Shown here: positions 17,042 through 25,652 of the stretch, in pieces
Position numbering within the stretch: position 1 is the stretch's first letter
How the letters are laid out: each line of letters starts with the position of its first letter
Assembly: GCA_028284415.1 (NCBI GenBank)
Contig: JANQRU010000004.1
Coordinates: 806,001 to 870,000, forward strand
Direction of reading: 5' to 3'
From: Pyrinomonadaceae bacterium
GTDB taxonomy: Bacteria; Acidobacteriota; Blastocatellia; Pyrinomonadales; Pyrinomonadaceae
DNA: 64,000 nt
The notes under the pieces: generated by a model
Databases searched by the model: none
Seen by the model: only the letters and a program-made list of their open reading frames with translations
What the model was told of the DNA's origin: nothing
Position numbers and translations under genes: made by a program

Positions 17042-17809
17042 TTATTTCGACGAATTATTTTTATTTTTTAGAGTTTGCTTGATTGCTGCAAAATATCTTT
17101 CCGCCACAACCTTTGCTCCTTTCTCATTATAATGGACGTCATCAGCAAGGTATGAATCCGACCAATCACTCGCCATATCTACGGCAATAATTTTTGATTT
17201 GGTAGTGGTTTGTTTAGTAGCCAAAGTTGGGATTTTACTATTGAAACTTTTGAAAACTTTAGTAACTTCGGGCGTCATAAACTTTGAGCGTCCGGGAGCA
17301 ATCTGTTCGACAAATATTGTGATTTGATTATTTTCAGCCTGCAAAATGTCTATAATCTTGTTGATGTTTTCAATCACATCTTCGACGGGATTTCTACTCA
17401 TCAGATCATTTCCACCAATTCCCAATAAAACAACATCGGGTTTTTCCATTTCGGCAAGTGCTTCCTCAAGATTGTCCAAAATATCTTGCGTGGTAAAACC
17501 TCCGACTCCGGCGTGGTCTTTATCAAAAGTTTTTCCCATAAATTTGGGATAAGAACTTTCATCTTCGATAGATCCGATAAAATCTACCTTTTGTTTGTCG
17601 GCAATCAGTTTTTTCCAAAGTTCATAACGGTAACTTTCAAAGTCGGGTCTGTTGCCATGCACTCTCGAATCACCCAAAAGCAGTATTTTGGTTTCTTCGC
17701 TCTTTGATTCAACAACGGGTGCAGTTTTGGCTTGTCTGCAACCGGAAACAGCAAAAAGAAATACTATTGAGAACGTAACTTTTGCAACCGACAAAATAAA
17801 TCTATTCAT
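17042..17809 (-). CDS. SGNH/GDSL hydrolase, lipoprotein
   Basis: This 255-aa protein has a lipoprotein signal with Cys24 (FAVSGC). The SGNH blocks are in order: LLLGDSRVHG with Ser48, a Gly in the FTTQDIL region, LLGIGGNDLM with Asn, and the catalytic dyad in DDVHYNEKGAKVVAE. Such enzymes remove acyl or acetyl groups from lipids or polysaccharides. The protein is predicted to sit in the envelope. The substrate cannot be told. It is a single gene. Confidence 0.85.
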   Translation of the reverse strand: MNRFILSVAKVTFSIVFLFAVSGCRQAKTAPVVESKSEETKILLLGDSRVHGNRPDFESYRYELWKKLIADKQKVDFIGSIEDESSYPKFMGKTFDKDHAGVGGFTTQDILDNLEEALAEMEKPDVVLLGIGGNDLMSRNPVEDVIENINKIIDILQAENNQITIFVEQIAPGRSKFMTPEVTKVFKSFNSKIPTLATKQTTTKSKIIAVDMASDWSDSYLADDVHYNEKGAKVVAERYFAAIKQTLKNKNNSSK

Positions 17810-17935
17810 ATCTAATTTTTACCACACAGCATCTTCATTTGTAATACTGTTTTTCAGTTTAGTTTTGCAATTTGTTATAAATTTGAATCCAATTTCCCGG
17901 ACGCTACGAAAGCAATAATGATAACCACAAGCGAG

Positions 17936-17968
17936 GTTTCTGTTGAGTTAACTGAATTCAACAGAAAC
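17936..17968. promoter_or_regulatory. 11-bp stem-loop upstream of the small-protein pair
   Basis: GTTTCTGTTGA (17936-17946) is perfectly complementary to 17958-17968, with an 11-nt loop. It lies 44 bp before the first small gene. It could be an operator, an attenuator or a transcript end; there is no U-run long enough to call it a terminator with certainty. Confidence 0.45.
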
Positions 17969-18011
17969 TTATTTTGCTTTATCAATTTTTTACGAACAAG
18001 GGGAAGGTAAG

Positions 18012-18194
18012 ATGTTTAACAAATCAGATTATGCAATTTTAGTTGCAGCTTTTATATCATTTCTTTTTTCAGTATCACTTTGGTTTGGTGTATTCGGAGA
18101 AGAACAAAAACTTGCAGGAGTTTTCGTTGGAATTTGGGTGCCCTCGATACTTGGCTTTGGCATTTACTTTAAGTTAGTTACGGGAGGTAAATAA
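18012..18194 (+). CDS. Small membrane protein (60 aa)
   Basis: A good ribosome-binding site (GGGGAAGGTAAG) precedes the ATG. The 60-residue product has two hydrophobic helices, YAILVAAFISFLFSVSLWFGV and VFVGIWVPSILGFGIYFKLV, separated by EEQK. No family was recognised. Its stop lies 3 bp before the next small gene, whose ribosome-binding site (GGAGG at 18183-18187) is inside this gene, so the two form a translationally linked pair. Confidence 0.7.
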   Translation: MFNKSDYAILVAAFISFLFSVSLWFGVFGEEQKLAGVFVGIWVPSILGFGIYFKLVTGGK

Positions 18195-18197
18195 ATT

Positions 18198-18359
18198 ATG
18201 CAATTATTTATCTTCATAGTTGGTTTCTTCGTAACTATGTTGGTGGCTTATGGAGTAATTTACGGAATATTCTCTCAGGTTCCCGGAGAAATAAAGAACC
18301 CTGAAGAAGATGACTTTCGTGCTACCCCTTCGCAGCCGAGTTCACCAGAGAAACTATAA
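18198..18359 (+). CDS. Small membrane protein (53 aa)
   Basis: The product begins MQLFIFIVGFFVTMLVAYGV: one membrane helix (residues 2-25) followed by a polar tail (NPEEDDFRATPSQPSSPEKL). The start is 10 nt after GGAGG and 3 nt after the preceding stop. It ends just before a strong terminator hairpin. The pairing of a two-helix and a one-helix small protein recalls accessory subunits of membrane complexes, but no such complex lies nearby. The function is unknown. Confidence 0.65.
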   Translation: MQLFIFIVGFFVTMLVAYGVIYGIFSQVPGEIKNPEEDDFRATPSQPSSPEKL

Positions 18360-18374
18360 AGATTACTTATGGCA

Positions 18375-18415
18375 TAGTAATCAAAGACTCGTACTTATTG
18401 AGTCTTTGATTACTA
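18375..18415. terminator. Bidirectional terminator with 16-bp perfect stem
   Basis: TAGTAATCAAAGACTC (18375-18390) pairs perfectly with 18400-18415 around a 9-nt loop. It lies between the small-protein pair and the converging DDAH gene whose stop is at 18419, and probably ends both transcripts. Confidence 0.8.
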
Positions 18416-18418
18416 AAT

Positions 18419-19183
18419 TTACTCCATAAAAATCAGACTCAAACAAGTCAATCCAGCCTCAGCTTTCAAAAACTCCGATATATCAGCACGTACCATTTCA
18501 TAACCTGAATCTTCAAGTATCTTGTTGGTTTTGTTAAATTCTGAGTGAACACAAATTTTGTTTTCTACTCTCAAAATATTTGCTGCAAAAGGTTCTTCTT
18601 TAGAAATTCTAATTTTCTTAAAATTTCCAAGACAATCTGTGTCAATCCACTCCGAATTCACTAAAATTGTTTCATTGTCTAGTGCAGTGCAGGCTGTTTT
18701 CAGATGTAATGAATTATATATTTTGACGGGAAATATCTCATACCCAAAAGGTTTTGCGATTTTCTCTAAAGCATTTATTCCCTTTAAGTTAGTCCGAGTA
18801 GATAAACCAACATAAAGCTTCTTCCCGATTTTTAGTATATCTCCGCCTTCGATCTTGGCAGGAGATTTTATTTTTGCTATCGGGCGAAATTTAGCTAATT
18901 CTTTTTCTACAAGCTCAGTTTCGCCTTGTCGTGAAGTGATTCCCATCGGAGTTATGACTGCTATTTCATCTAAAACAATCGCAGTGTCTTCGATAAAAGC
19001 ACAGTCCGGCATTGAAAGATTTTCATCTAAGGTAATTACTTTAACTCCCAGATCAGTGAGAGTTTGGCAATATTTTTTATGTTGTGAGCTGGCTTTGTTT
19101 ATATCTATTTTTTGTGGTTGTAAGTGTGTAAGTTCACAATTGTTTAGATGGGGAGAGGGTTTATGAGTTATTGCAATCAGCAT
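18419..19183 (-). CDS. Dimethylarginine dimethylaminohydrolase-like amidinohydrolase
   Basis: This 254-aa protein belongs to the DDAH/arginine deiminase superfamily. It has MPDCAFIEDTAIV (substrate Asp/Glu), KIEGGDIL, the catalytic His in NSLHLKTACT and the nucleophile Cys near the C-terminus in AGLTCLSLIF. DDAH hydrolyses methylated arginines to citrulline; bacterial relatives may act on other guanidines. Length is normal for DDAH. It is a single gene that converges on a small-protein operon. Confidence 0.88.
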   Translation of the reverse strand: MLIAITHKPSPHLNNCELTHLQPQKIDINKASSQHKKYCQTLTDLGVKVITLDENLSMPDCAFIEDTAIVLDEIAVITPMGITSRQGETELVEKELAKFRPIAKIKSPAKIEGGDILKIGKKLYVGLSTRTNLKGINALEKIAKPFGYEIFPVKIYNSLHLKTACTALDNETILVNSEWIDTDCLGNFKKIRISKEEPFAANILRVENKICVHSEFNKTNKILEDSGYEMVRADISEFLKAEAGLTCLSLIFME

Positions 19184-19264
19184 TTTTTAAAGAATCTACA
19201 CTAAAACATCTCGAACATCTAAAACTCTATGTTCTGAATTATTGAAATAAACTTTTTATTAACA

Positions 19265-19699
19265 CTAATAGCCGTACGAAATATAATTCTCAAGTTGTTC
19301 AATTTGGAATTTTTGCTCGGCAATGATGGCTTTTACCAAATCTCCGATTGAAAGAACTCCGACTACTTTTCCATCTTCAAGGACTGGTAGATGTCTTACA
19401 CGCCTTTCGGTCATCAAAGCCATACATTTTTCGATGGTTTCTTCCGGATTTGCAAACGTAACATCGGACGTCATTATATTCTTAACAGGCGTTTCTCTGG
19501 AAGATTTTCCCTGTAAGATAATTTTGCGGGCGTAATCTCTTTCGGAAACTATGCCTACTAAATTTTCATTTTCCATCACGAGTAATGCACCGATCTTTTT
19601 CTCTGCCATCAGTTTTATAGCATTTAAGACAGAATCCGCAGGCGAAATGTGCCAAATTTCATTGCCTTTGGAATCTAATATATGTTTGGCTAATTTCAT
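19265..19699 (-). CDS. CBS-domain protein
   Basis: This 144-aa protein is made of two CBS repeats, about residues 10-70 (SPADSVLNAIKLMAEKKIGALLVMENENLVGIVSERDYAR) and 77-135 (VTFANPEETIEKCMALMTERRVRHLPVLEDGKVVGVLSIGDLV). Stand-alone CBS pairs bind adenine nucleotides and regulate enzymes or transporters. The partner is not evident from neighbours. A start with AGGAGGAAAG just upstream supports 19699. Confidence 0.92.
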   Translation of the reverse strand: MKLAKHILDSKGNEIWHISPADSVLNAIKLMAEKKIGALLVMENENLVGIVSERDYARKIILQGKSSRETPVKNIMTSDVTFANPEETIEKCMALMTERRVRHLPVLEDGKVVGVLSIGDLVKAIIAEQKFQIEQLENYISYGY

Positions 19700-19883
19700 C
19701 GCTTTCCTCCTCTTTTCTAAGAATGACCTACTGATAAATTAGACAACACTTCAATTTTCTCTCGAATGCCGTGATGATATTTGATTTGTAGTACATAAGC
19801 AATATTTTTTCGTTTTACACAAAAATATTTATTCGTGTTTGCTTTGGAACTTAAAAACTACTTTTTGTTATTCTTGAAAGGAG

Positions 19884-20579
19884 ATGTTCAGCAAGCGAAG
19901 TCAAAAACTAGAAAGGATTGATACGGGGGATTATACACCCGAAGAATATGAGCAATTTTTACATGACATAAGGCTCGTAAATCGTTTTGCTGGTGATAAT
20001 TGGGCTTTGCGTAAGACTCTTCTAAAAGACATTGAGCAAGAAAACCTCAAAAATTTTAGTGTGTTAGATGTCGGAGCAGGATCGGGCGAGCTTTTGCGGA
20101 CTATTGCCAAATCCGCAAGAAAGAATAATCAGAATGCAAATCTCTATGGCTTAGAGCTGAATGCCCGCTCGGCAGAATCAATTTTAGAGGAATCCCAAGA
20201 TTTTAAGGAAATAAGGTCTATTAGAGCTAATGCTTTGAAGATTCCTTTTGCGGATAATTCGTTTGATTATGTTATAAGCTCTCTCTTTACACATCACTTG
20301 ACTGAACAGCAGATTGTTGAAAACTTGTCGGAGATGTCCCGCGTTTCAAAGCGAAAAATCTTTGTAATTGATCTTCATAGACATGCTATTGCATACGCGT
20401 TTTACAAGATTTTTTGTGTTGGATTTAGAATCAGCCGATTGGTAAGAGAAGATGGCTCTCTTTCGATTTTGAGAGGTTTTAAGACCAGTGAAATGAGCAG
20501 CTTAGCCCAAAAAGCCAATCTAGAAAACATCTCTGTAAAAAGACACTTTCCTTACAGATTAGTTTTGGGCGGAAAGTGA
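19884..20579 (+). CDS. Class I SAM-dependent methyltransferase
   Basis: This 231-aa protein has the Rossmann methyltransferase motifs: VLDVGAGSGELLRTIA (motif I), LYGLELNARSAES (motif II), ANALKIPFADNSFDYVISSLFTHHL (motifs III-IV) and a final RVSKRKIFVIDLHRH. The N-terminal YTPEEYEQFLHDIRLVNRFAGDNWALRKTLL matches small methyltransferases often found in quinone-like or polyketide lipid clusters; the substrate is unknown. Its last 21 bp overlap the end of the converging Nudix-MBL gene. Confidence 0.85.
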   Translation: MFSKRSQKLERIDTGDYTPEEYEQFLHDIRLVNRFAGDNWALRKTLLKDIEQENLKNFSVLDVGAGSGELLRTIAKSARKNNQNANLYGLELNARSAESILEESQDFKEIRSIRANALKIPFADNSFDYVISSLFTHHLTEQQIVENLSEMSRVSKRKIFVIDLHRHAIAYAFYKIFCVGFRISRLVREDGSLSILRGFKTSEMSSLAQKANLENISVKRHFPYRLVLGGK

Positions 20580-22070
20580 AATTCTATCTTCCGCATCCAG
20601 TTTTTCGAGATGTGCCTCGACAGATTTTTCTGCTAAAGGAAATAGCTTAGGATTTAATTCAGTATAGATTTTTTCAACTATTTCTTTAGGGTTTTTAGCA
20701 CCTTGTCTTATTGCTTGTAAGACCTGCTCTTCTCTTTCGAGTCTGTGTTTAATGTACTTTTTGATTCTACCCTTTGCATTATAAATCGCTGAGCCGTGTG
20801 AACCACAAAGAAAATTTAAGTTTGGCAGATTTTTCATTTGTTCTAAAGAATTCAAATAATCTGTCATATTCCCTTCAGGAGGTGCAATTACGACAGTTCC
20901 CTGCCCGACGACATTATCAGAAGAGAGCAGAAAACCCAGTTCTTCATCGTAGAAACAGAGATGTCCGCGGGCGTGCCCGGGAGTATAGAGTGCTTTTAGT
21001 TCAAAGGCTTCATTATTTTTTTCTTGCAGCTTGTAAGACTTTTTATCCTCAATAAACCTGTCTATTTTAATTTTACCGTTTAAGCTTTCTGCTGTTATCT
21101 CATGGGCTGCAATTGGAACATCTAAATTGTGTTTTTGCTTTAGATAATTTTTTAATGCAGTTTCACCTCCAAAATGATCCGGATGAAGGTGCGAAACTAT
21201 TATCTCTTTGCATTTATTACCTTTTTCAATAAATTCATCTATCAAGGCGAAAAGCTTTCTTTGCTCTTCCTCAAAAGGTGTTGCCGCATCAATGATTACA
21301 AACTCTTTTTTGCCAACTATGAAACAATTTGTATGTGTTGCAGGTGGAAGGGTTTCAGTTCGCAAAGGCATACAAATAACGCGAGAATTTAATTCTATGT
21401 AATCCAGATGTCCTTTAGCTTTGTTAGATTTTTCTTTGAGTTTTTCAACTATTGAACTGAGCTGGACATCCTTGTTTTTTGCTAAAGCCCTTAGGGAGAT
21501 CAAAACTGGTGGTGCGATTAGCACTTCAGATCTAGCCCATTTCTTAACTGCCTTTTCGGCATCAATAAACTCTATCTCCTGCATCTCCGTGATTGCTTGA
21601 TAAGGTTCTTGTTTTGGAGGGCAGACGGCTAGAAAAAATCTTGTTTTGAAACGAATTGGGGAAAACTCGGGAGTTGTCCAAAAGCCCGTGTACAGAAAAT
21701 CCTCTGCATCTATCCAAAGTCCCCAAAAATCCAGAATTTCAGCAAATGTGCTTCTCCCGGAAATTAGATCATCATGCAAAGATACTCTCTGACCTTTTGT
21801 AAGCTTATCTCCATTACGAACAAGTAAAATACCGATTTCTTCAAAAGTTTCACGGGCAGCACAGGCTATTGATTTAGCAATTTCTTTATCTTCACAGTTT
21901 CTCACCTTTGTTTTCGAATCACTTTCGTCAACCTTTCCACCTGTAAATCCGTGAAAACCACCCAAAAATTTGAGCTTTGGGTTTCTTCTCGCCCAAAGCA
22001 CTTTTTTTTGGTTATTACTTAATAGAATTATTGCTGCTGCGTCTTTTGGAGTTGATGAATTTTTTATCAC
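20559..22070 (-). CDS. Nudix-metallo-beta-lactamase fusion hydrolase
   Basis: This 503-aa protein joins two enzymes. The N-terminal half (about 1-205) is a Nudix hydrolase of the NUDT19 kind, with an extended Nudix box: FTGGKVDESD, a 20-residue insert, then AARETFEEIGILL. The C-terminal half (about 230-500) is a LACTB2-type MBL domain with HLHPDHFGGE, a metal His in YTPGHARGHLC, the Asp in LLSSDNVVG and the terminal winged helix (SVEAHLEKLDAEDRI). Nudix enzymes of this type cleave CoA-like or nucleoside diphosphates, and LACTB2 is a nuclease or thioesterase. The combined function is unclear. Confidence 0.85.
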   Translation of the reverse strand: MIKNSSTPKDAAAIILLSNNQKKVLWARRNPKLKFLGGFHGFTGGKVDESDSKTKVRNCEDKEIAKSIACAARETFEEIGILLVRNGDKLTKGQRVSLHDDLISGRSTFAEILDFWGLWIDAEDFLYTGFWTTPEFSPIRFKTRFFLAVCPPKQEPYQAITEMQEIEFIDAEKAVKKWARSEVLIAPPVLISLRALAKNKDVQLSSIVEKLKEKSNKAKGHLDYIELNSRVICMPLRTETLPPATHTNCFIVGKKEFVIIDAATPFEEEQRKLFALIDEFIEKGNKCKEIIVSHLHPDHFGGETALKNYLKQKHNLDVPIAAHEITAESLNGKIKIDRFIEDKKSYKLQEKNNEAFELKALYTPGHARGHLCFYDEELGFLLSSDNVVGQGTVVIAPPEGNMTDYLNSLEQMKNLPNLNFLCGSHGSAIYNAKGRIKKYIKHRLEREEQVLQAIRQGAKNPKEIVEKIYTELNPKLFPLAEKSVEAHLEKLDAEDRISLSAQN

Positions 22071-22099
22071 TTTGGATTAGTTTATTAAAAACTGATCGG

Positions 22100-23644
22100 T
22101 TAAACAAACATCCCTGATCTGGCAAATTCATCGAGATGTTTTTTAATGTCATCCTCCAAGTGTTCAAAAATTTCATCTTTATTTTCAATGTTTTGCTCTG
22201 TTTCTAAAAAGGTTTTCATTTTCACATAAATATCTTCTTCTGTGTGGTTTCCATCAAGTAAAGTTACAAGTTTTTTGAGAATTGGATTATTGGCTTTAAT
22301 TACTCTTTCATACTTGCCTAAAATTGATTGACCTTTCGTTAATTGCCAACGTGCAAAATTATTTAACAAAGGCTTATCAATACTTTCATCTTTAACCTCG
22401 GTTTTATATGTATGAATTTCAACTAGTTCTAAGTTTAAGATAATTTGGGAAACAATCGTTTTTGCTATTTGGATTTGTTCATCCCAATTTTCATAATCTA
22501 CTCCTTTCTCCTCTAAAATTTTTCTTGCTTCATCAAATAATTCTGAAAACAAGATAGAATTCCCCCAAATCTGCCCTAAATAATAAAGGGCAGCCTTTGT
22601 TAGAGGATGATTGATCTCAGCACCTTGATTTTTTAGTCCTGTAAATTTCTCAATTTTTTCAGTATGTATCTCGGGCTCTTCAGAAACAGTTGATATTGCC
22701 CCTGCTACATAAAAATTTTCAAACTTATCTATTTCAGGAGTATGGTTTAATGAGTGTTTCTTGTGACAAATAATTGATTGTCGAAATGGTCGTCCCGTTA
22801 AAAAATCTTTGTATTGTTCTTGCCAGACAATATCTTTTTGACTATTTATGATTTCTTTCGGTGTAGGTGGATAGTTATAAATGGACATCGTGAAGAGCTG
22901 TGATTCAGCAACAAACTGTAAATCATTTTCTTCTAATTTTTCAGCAAATTCGTGAAAATAGTAGGGCTCATTTATCTCAGCCAAATTATCATGATATATA
23001 ACCGAGGTGTGATATTTGTAATATTCGCTCAATTCATTTGAAATTACAGAATTATAAACACCTTCCGCAGTATTATCTCTGAGCATCGTAACAAAATTTC
23101 TCGCCGCTTCAATCTTTTGCACAGGGTTGTCAATATTACGAGTGTGAATCCTGGTTATACCTCTCATCATCTGACGATAACTCCAGCCGGGATAGACATT
23201 ATATGAAATATAACCAACCCCATTTTCATTGAGTAATTCTTTAAAGAGCGAGTAGGTTTTTTCTTTAACAAAATCGGGTATCCAAGAAATTAGACCGTGT
23301 GCAATTATGTAATCAAATTTGCCAAAATCATCCACAGACATATCCATCAAATCTTTCTGATAAAACTCTATGTTTGATAAGTTCAATTCTTCCGCAGAAT
23401 TTTTTGCATAGTCAATGTGACTTTTTGCAAGATCAATGCCGACAAACTTTGCATTTGGTAGATGATAGGCTTGAGAAATTATGTTCATCGCATTTCCGCA
23501 CCCGAGTTCCAAAACACGTGCGTTCTCAATGTCTGGAGCGTCTAGCCCAAATAACCTTGCTAAACTGCAAAGCCGGTCAGGATGTGTCTGAGTAAAAACT
23601 GAATCGGAATAAGGTAGCGAATCGTATGCAAATTTTGTTTCCAT
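22100..23644 (-). CDS. Methyltransferase with regulatory domain (PKMT-like)
   Basis: This 514-aa protein has an N-terminal SAM methyltransferase domain (about residues 38-200: VLELGCGNAMN, FVGIDLAKSHIDYAK, FYQKDLMDM, FDYIIAHGLISWIPD). It is followed by GVGYISYNVYPGWSYRQMMRG, which leads into the MethyTransf_Reg domain (about 215-300), and by a long C-terminal winged-helix-like part. This layout matches rickettsial protein-lysine methyltransferases and related bacterial proteins. The substrate may be a surface protein or sugar and is not determinable here. It lies 29 bp upstream of the Nudix-MBL gene on the same strand. Confidence 0.85.
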   Translation of the reverse strand: METKFAYDSLPYSDSVFTQTHPDRLCSLARLFGLDAPDIENARVLELGCGNAMNIISQAYHLPNAKFVGIDLAKSHIDYAKNSAEELNLSNIEFYQKDLMDMSVDDFGKFDYIIAHGLISWIPDFVKEKTYSLFKELLNENGVGYISYNVYPGWSYRQMMRGITRIHTRNIDNPVQKIEAARNFVTMLRDNTAEGVYNSVISNELSEYYKYHTSVIYHDNLAEINEPYYFHEFAEKLEENDLQFVAESQLFTMSIYNYPPTPKEIINSQKDIVWQEQYKDFLTGRPFRQSIICHKKHSLNHTPEIDKFENFYVAGAISTVSEEPEIHTEKIEKFTGLKNQGAEINHPLTKAALYYLGQIWGNSILFSELFDEARKILEEKGVDYENWDEQIQIAKTIVSQIILNLELVEIHTYKTEVKDESIDKPLLNNFARWQLTKGQSILGKYERVIKANNPILKKLVTLLDGNHTEEDIYVKMKTFLETEQNIENKDEIFEHLEDDIKKHLDEFARSGMFV

Positions 23645-23793
23645 TTAAAAATCTCCCAAGCTGAATTTATTTTGTCTTAAAGTCAAAAGACGCAAATACA
23701 GTTTATTTTTGCTTTTTGTTTGTTTACTTATAATTTAGAAAACCATCCCAAAAAGCAATTCGCTTTTTCAATTCGTTTGGATTTTTGAAGTGT

Positions 23794-24738
23794 TCACTGT
23801 TTTGGATGATTTTTGAAAAATTCCCAGATTACTTCTGCGGCGTCAAAATCTCTGCAGACATTACCCACAATCATTCTCGGAAAGAAGTTGATCCCACCAG
23901 CCCAGGTGTGTCCGCCACCATTTAATTTATAAAGTTTTACCGCTGTGCGATTTTTGCCATCCTTCCAAAGGAATGTATCAACAGTACAACCGTCTCTTTT
24001 GTTCGTATCAGGTAAATTTCCTCTTACAGGCTTCTTGTCAGTTTTATTATGATTTGTCCAAAGTTCTATTGCTTTATCTGTGCTGATTACTTTTCCACGA
24101 TTTCTAGCAATATAGCCACCATTGTAAGGCACAAGTTTGTCAGCCGTTCCCTGAATAATAAAAACAGAAACTGGATTTTTAGGATTGAATCTTTTGTAGA
24201 AAGGATCAGCGATCCCGCCAATTACAGGAGCAATTGCGGCAAATTTATCAGAAATATTCGCACCTATATAATGAGAAAAAATTCCACCATTTGAAGGTCC
24301 CGTTGAGAAAATACGTTTTTCATCAATTCGATACTCTTTGGTCAAAGAATCAATCATTGATCTTACAAAGGAAATATCATCAACATTTTCTCTGTGGGCT
24401 TTGGTTTTATTCGTCTCGCGTCCGTCATTCCAGTTTTTTCCGATACCTTGCGGATAGACGACGAAAAATTTTTCTTTTCGGGCTAAAGCATCAAATTTAG
24501 TAAATCTTCCCATTCTGGGAGCAGTTCCACCTCCGCCATGAAATACGAATACCAATGGATGTTTTTTATTTCTTTGTAGAGTCTTTGGTGCATAAACATA
24601 AAATGTTCTCAATAAATCTCCGACCCTAATTCTTTTTTCAACTAAATTTCCGCGAGTTCTATTTTCTCTCTGACCAAACACGCAAGATGCATTGATTACA
24701 AATAAAACGCCTAAAAATAAGATAGATAATTTTTTCAT
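23794..24738 (-). CDS. PHB-depolymerase-like (LpqC) esterase, secreted
   Basis: This 314-aa protein starts with a signal peptide (LSILFLGVLFVINASCVFGQ). The alpha/beta-hydrolase domain shows the oxyanion loop LVFVFHGGGGTAPRMG, FFVVYPQGIGKNWNDG, the nucleophile in FSTGPSNGGIFSH, an Asp region in IIQGTADKLVPYNGG, and the final His in LNGGGHTWAGG. This is the LpqC/poly(3-hydroxybutyrate) depolymerase or feruloyl-esterase-like family. The protein is likely exported; the ester substrate is not known. The nucleophile elbow here is G-P-S-N-G. Confidence 0.9.
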   Translation of the reverse strand: MKKLSILFLGVLFVINASCVFGQRENRTRGNLVEKRIRVGDLLRTFYVYAPKTLQRNKKHPLVFVFHGGGGTAPRMGRFTKFDALARKEKFFVVYPQGIGKNWNDGRETNKTKAHRENVDDISFVRSMIDSLTKEYRIDEKRIFSTGPSNGGIFSHYIGANISDKFAAIAPVIGGIADPFYKRFNPKNPVSVFIIQGTADKLVPYNGGYIARNRGKVISTDKAIELWTNHNKTDKKPVRGNLPDTNKRDGCTVDTFLWKDGKNRTAVKLYKLNGGGHTWAGGINFFPRMIVGNVCRDFDAAEVIWEFFKNHPKQ

Positions 24739-24792
24739 AAATTACTCCTCTTTAGTTTTAGACGTTTTGAACGAATATTTTGTTAGTTTTTT

Positions 24793-25494
24793 TTAATTTA
24801 AATCAAACAGTAAAAATTCAGTTGAATCTTCAAGAGATTTGATTTTGAGCAGTTTTTCTTCGCTAATTGCTGCTCCATCGCTTACATCTAATTGTTCGCC
24901 ATTTATTTCAAGCTTCCCTTTGATAACTTGGATCCAGGCGTGACGATTTTCAGATAATTCATGCGAAACTGCTTCTTCTTTATCAAGTATTGAAGCATAT
25001 AACGAAACATCTTGATTTATATGTACCGAACCATCATCTCCACCTCTGGATGCAACCAATTTCAGTTTTCCTTTCTTTTCTTCAGGTGAAAAATAAGTTT
25101 GTTCATATCCGGGTTTCAGACCGTTTTTTTCTGGCATAATCCAGATTTGGTAAAAATGAACTTTGTTTTCGTCGGATGGGTTAAATTCGCTATGACGAAT
25201 TCCCGTTCCTGCTGTCATACGCTGAACTTCATGCGGACGTAGAACTTCGCTTCCGCCGCTGCTATCTTTGTGTGCCAGTTCTCCTTCGACAACATAGGAA
25301 ATTATTTCCATATCCTGATGCCCGTGTGTTCCAAAACCTTGATTTGGTTCAACAAAATCTTCGTTTATTACCCGAAGAGTGCGAAAACTCATATAATTTG
25401 GATCGTAATACGTATTAAATGAAAATGTATGGCTCGTGTTTAACCAACCGTAATCTGCTCCACCTCTTTCATTTGCTCTTCTAACTTTGATCAT
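24793..25494 (-). CDS. Pirin-family bicupin
   Basis: This 233-aa protein begins MIKVRRANERGGADYGWLNTSHTFSF, the signature of YhaK/YhhW-type pirins. The N-terminal cupin keeps its metal ligands in GTHGHQDMEIISYV and IRHSEFNPS. Relatives oxidise quercetin or act as redox-sensitive regulators. The C-terminal cupin (residues 140-233) has lost clear metal ligands, as is usual. It is a single gene. Confidence 0.92.
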   Translation of the reverse strand: MIKVRRANERGGADYGWLNTSHTFSFNTYYDPNYMSFRTLRVINEDFVEPNQGFGTHGHQDMEIISYVVEGELAHKDSSGGSEVLRPHEVQRMTAGTGIRHSEFNPSDENKVHFYQIWIMPEKNGLKPGYEQTYFSPEEKKGKLKLVASRGGDDGSVHINQDVSLYASILDKEEAVSHELSENRHAWIQVIKGKLEINGEQLDVSDGAAISEEKLLKIKSLEDSTEFLLFDLN

Positions 25495-25652
25495 TTTATT
25501 TATTCCTCCCTTGTTCGTTTCAGTAGTTATTTCTTTAACTTACACATACATCATACACAAAAAAAACCGCCGTGAAATCACTAAGTTAGGCGAGTTTTCT
25601 CTCATACTTTTGGGTGATATTAGTTATGAATTGCGATCAAAGCTAAAGTTTT

